Shown here: positions 62,019-64,000 of the stretch, in pieces
Numbering within the stretch: position 1 is the first letter of the stretch
How the letters are laid out: each line of letters opens with the position of its first letter
Assembly (NCBI GenBank): GCA_903928965.1
Contig: CAIYSZ010000114.1
Location: 24,503-88,502, forward strand
Direction: 5' to 3'
DNA: 64,000 nt
Source: an uncultured Pseudomonadota bacterium
Lineage (GTDB): Bacteria; Pseudomonadota; Gammaproteobacteria; Methylococcales; Methylomonadaceae
The notes under the pieces: model-generated
Database searches by the model: none
What the model was told of the DNA's origin: nothing
Seen by the model: only the letters and a program-made list of their open reading frames with translations
Translations under genes and position numbers: made by a program

Positions 62019-63113
62019 TCATGAGTCGTCTAAACCGGCGGCCAAATCCGTCAGTTTTTGTAAAACGGCGCGGTAGGTTTCGGGATTGTCGCTGCGTACG
62101 GTGGCGTGGGCGACTTTCCGGCCTTTGCGGGCGGCTTTGGCATATAAGTGTAAATGGGCGTCGTTTAGGGCCAGCACGTGTTCCGGTTGCGGCGGATTGC
62201 CGATGAAGTTGACCATGGCGGCAAGGCCGCGCGGCTGGGTGGAACCCAGCGGCAGGTCCAGGATGGCGCGCAGATGATTTTCAAATTGACTGGTTTCCGC
62301 GCCTTCAATGCTCCAGTGTCCGGAGTTGTGTACGCGCGGGGCGAATTCGTTGGCTAGCAGTCGGCTGTTCAGGTCGAACATTTCCAACGCTACCACGCCG
62401 ACATAATCCAGCGCTTCCAATAATTGTTTGACGTAGCTTTCGGCTAATGGCTGCAACGGGTCTTGCCCGCGGCATTCGGCAATGCGCAGGATGCCGCCTC
62501 GGTGGCGGTTTTCGGATAGCGGATAATAGCAAATATCCCCCGATGGCCGGCGGGCGGCGATGATGGAGACTTCGCGCTGAAATTCCACGAATCCCTCAAT
62601 GATGGCCGGCGCGTTTTGCATAGCCGCCCAGGCGGCGGGCAATTCATCGGGTGTTTGAATCAATGCTTGGCCTTTGCCGTCGTATCCCAGGCGGCGGGTT
62701 TTTAGTATCGCCGGGTAGCCGATTTGCGGCATGGCTTGTTCCAGATCGGCCAGGCTGTTGATTTGGGCGTAGGGCGCGGTGCCGATGTCCAATTGGCGGA
62801 AAAAGTTTTTTTCCAGCAAGCGGTCTTGCGCTATCGCCAGAGCGTTGGCGGGCGGGTAAACCTTGGTGTGCGCGCCAAGGTAGGCGGCGACTTGCGCCGG
62901 GACGTTTTCAAATTCATAGGTGACGATGTCGGCCTTGCCGGCCAATTGGGCCAGCAGTTCCTCGTCGTCGTAGGCTCCTTGCAGATGTTCGCCGAGCGGG
63001 GCGGCCCCGGCGTTGGCGTCCGGGTCAAGTATGATGAAGTCCAGGCCGAGGGGATATCCGGCCAGGGCCAGCATGCGGGCGAGTTGACCGCCGCCGAGGA
63101 TGCCTATTTTCAT
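62019..63113 (-). CDS. purK: N5-carboxyaminoimidazole ribonucleotide synthase
   Basis: The ATP-grasp enzyme that adds bicarbonate to AIR in purine synthesis; 364 residues, as usual for Pur[21 protein letters not shown] is the family start and [16 protein letters not shown] the ATP-grasp core. The C-terminal [20 protein letters not shown] with the metal-binding Glu/Asn is conserved. It overlaps purE by four bases and is the second gene of the purEK operon. Confidence 0.96.
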   Translation of the reverse strand: MKIGILGGGQLARMLALAGYPLGLDFIILDPDANAGAAPLGEHLQGAYDDEELLAQLAGKADIVTYEFENVPAQVAAYLGAHTKVYPPANALAIAQDRLLEKNFFRQLDIGTAPYAQINSLADLEQAMPQIGYPAILKTRRLGYDGKGQALIQTPDELPAAWAAMQNAPAIIEGFVEFQREVSIIAARRPSGDICYYPLSENRHRGGILRIAECRGQDPLQPLAESYVKQLLEALDYVGVVALEMFDLNSRLLANEFAPRVHNSGHWSIEGAETSQFENHLRAILDLPLGSTQPRGLAAMVNFIGNPPQPEHVLALNDAHLHLYAKAARKGRKVAHATVRSDNPETYRAVLQKLTDLAAGLDDS

Positions 63114-63607
63114 GGTGTCACCTGTCTGGGATCGGGGTTGGCGAGGACGTTGTCGGTTTGTTGTTTTCGATACTGTTCCAGGGCGGGACGGTATTGCGGG
63201 TGTTTGTTGACGATGATGGCGGCGGCCAGCAACGCGGCGTTGATGGCGCCGGCCTTGCCGATGGCCACGGTGCCCACCGGCACGCCGGCCGGCATTTGCA
63301 CGATGGACAGCAGGGAGTCCAGCCCGTTTAGGGTTTTGGATTGCACGGGTACGCCCAACACCGGCAGCGCGGTTTTGGCCGCGGTCATGCCGGGCAAGTG
63401 GGCCGCGCCGCCCGCGCCGGCGATGATGACTTCCAGGCCGCGCTCGGCGGCGGTTTCGGCATAGTGAAACAGTTTATCCGGGGTGCGGTGCGCGGAAACG
63501 ATTTCCACTTCATGCGGTATTTCAAGGTGTTCAAGCGTTTGCGCGGCATGTTGCATGGTTTCCCAATCGGATGTGGAACCCATGATGATGCCTATCAATG
63601 CGGTCAT
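63110..63607 (-). CDS. purE: N5-CAIR mutase
   Basis: Rearranges N5-CAIR to CAIR in purine synthesis; works as an octamer. 165 residues from the ATG at 63607. Clear motifs are [16 protein letters not shown] at the start, [11 protein letters not shown] with the catalytic His40, and [24 protein letters not shown] seven bases before this ATG settles the start; an upstream in-frame Met at 63646 would add a foreign 13-residue extension. The gene is first in purEK and diverges from ccmA. Confidence 0.96.
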   Translation of the reverse strand: MTALIGIIMGSTSDWETMQHAAQTLEHLEIPHEVEIVSAHRTPDKLFHYAETAAERGLEVIIAGAGGAAHLPGMTAAKTALPVLGVPVQSKTLNGLDSLLSIVQMPAGVPVGTVAIGKAGAINAALLAAAIIVNKHPQYRPALEQYRKQQTDNVLANPDPRQVTP

Positions 63608-63677
63608 GCAAAATCTCCAGTGGCTATAAAAAGCTAGTTTACTCATCGTACGGCAAATTTTAGCCGCAATTGTGCAC

Positions 63678-63706
63678 TTGGCGAAATGATTAGTAATTTG
63701 TATATA
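63678..63706 (+). promoter_or_regulatory. Candidate promoter for ccmA
   Basis: TTGGCG at 63678-63683, 17 bases, then TATATA at 63701-63706, in the spacer between purE and ccmA. It points right toward ccmA, whose start is 107 bases further on. The purE promoter must also lie in this spacer but is not clear. Confidence 0.4.
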
Positions 63707-63812
63707 GTGTAATTATCGCATACTAGAGAAATTTTTCTCTGTCGCCAACCGCGAATAAAATCGAATTTCTTGGTAAAATACCTAGCTTTGCAAATTGGAT
63801 TAATCAGACAGC

Positions 63813-64000
63813 GTGGCGCAGCCTATCCAACCCGAATTAAATGTGAACAATCTTGCTTGCGAGCGCGATGATCGCCTGCTGTTTTCCGGTTTGAGCTTCA
63901 CGCTGTCGCCTGGACAAGTATTGTTGCTGGAAGGCAGCAACGGTAGCGGAAAAACGTCTTTATTACGGCTGCTGTGCGGCTTTAGAGAGCCCGATGGTGG
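63813..64000 (+). CDS. ccmA: Haem exporter ATP-binding protein CcmA, start only
   Basis: The first 62 codons of an ABC ATPase cut by the window edge, starting at GTG 63813. LACERDDRLLFSGLSFTLSP and the Walker A GSNGSGKTSLLRLLCGF (P-loop at residues 41-48) match CcmA of cytochrome c maturation, whose neighbours ccmB and following should lie to the right. A GTG at 63843 is an alternative start; an in-frame stop at 63801-63803 limits anything earlier. Confidence 0.85.
   Translation, partial: MAQPIQPELNVNNLACERDDRLLFSGLSFTLSPGQVLLLEGSNGSGKTSLLRLLCGFREPDG

Noticed and set aside
63608..63646. Upstream start for purE at 63646
   Set aside because: The GGAG ribosome site and the family N-terminus both point to the ATG at 63607.

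Overview
The window reads as a piece of a gammaproteobacterial chromosome, most likely from a methanotroph-like relative of Methylococcales. That placement is an inference: it rests on the glnS, rpoS, purEK and ccmA sequences, two secreted proteins with VPxPA-type C-terminal sorting tails, a large exopolysaccharide locus and a GCYH-IB (FolE2/MptA-type) enzyme. No methane oxidation gene is in the window. Housekeeping genes sit at both ends (RND pump end, glnS; rpoS, purK, purE, start of ccmA). Most of what lies between is accessory: defence, cell surface, secretion and modification genes. I see no rRNA, tRNA, CRISPR array or insertion sequence.

Layout. 1-2.6 kb: the 3' end of an RND efflux permease, then glnS. 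2.9-6.4 kb: an AbiL/RloAB-like ATPase plus TOPRIM pair, convergent with a two-gene membrane operon of unknown function (a CBS-like protein and a Cys-rich single-pass protein). 7.2-13.4 kb: a secreted PEP-CTERM-like protein, a duplicated beta-propeller (NHL-like) protein and a membrane-anchored coiled-coil protein with a repeated C-terminal helix motif. 13.4-15.3 kb: aguA-aguB, converting agmatine to putrescine. 16.4-34.3 kb: a nearly continuous plus-strand exopolysaccharide locus with an outer-membrane barrel, SLBB export protein, BY-kinase/Wzz chain-length regulator, PHP phosphatase, Wzx flippase, six glycosyltransferase-type proteins, acyl- and acetyltransferases, a Wzy polymerase and a GMC oxidoreductase. 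No priming sugar-phosphate transferase is present. 34.4-37.5 kb: a minus-strand operon for three exported proteins, one PstS-like. 37.9-48.0 kb: one giant two-partner-secretion TpsA protein without its TpsB transporter. 48.6-52.3 kb: an unusual minus-strand operon of a GT28-like protein, a GCYH-IB enzyme and a thioredoxin-reductase-fold flavoprotein without the redox CxxC. 52.7-54.7 kb: a fused two-domain adenine methyltransferase resembling M.FokI, with no endonuclease beside it. 54.9-59.8 kb: a second surface-glycan group (Wzx-like, GT-C, UbiA-like, GtrA-like), AT-richer by eye. 60-64 kb: a small secreted protein, rpoS with a long structured leader, purEK and ccmA.

How the genes fit together. 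The main theme is the cell surface: an EPS assembled by a Wzx/Wzy route under tyrosine-phosphorylation control, secreted adhesin-like proteins and a second lipid-linked sugar system. Defence and modification genes (ATPase-TOPRIM pair, orphan methyltransferase) are scattered between. The most promising undescribed system is the 48.6-52.3 kb operon, which joins a pterin-forming first step to a glycosyltransferase-like protein and a flavin reductase. Next are the repeat-motif membrane protein at 11.6-13.4 kb and the ATPase/TOPRIM plus CBS-membrane neighbourhood at 2.9-6.4 kb. All function calls come from reading motifs; no database search was run.
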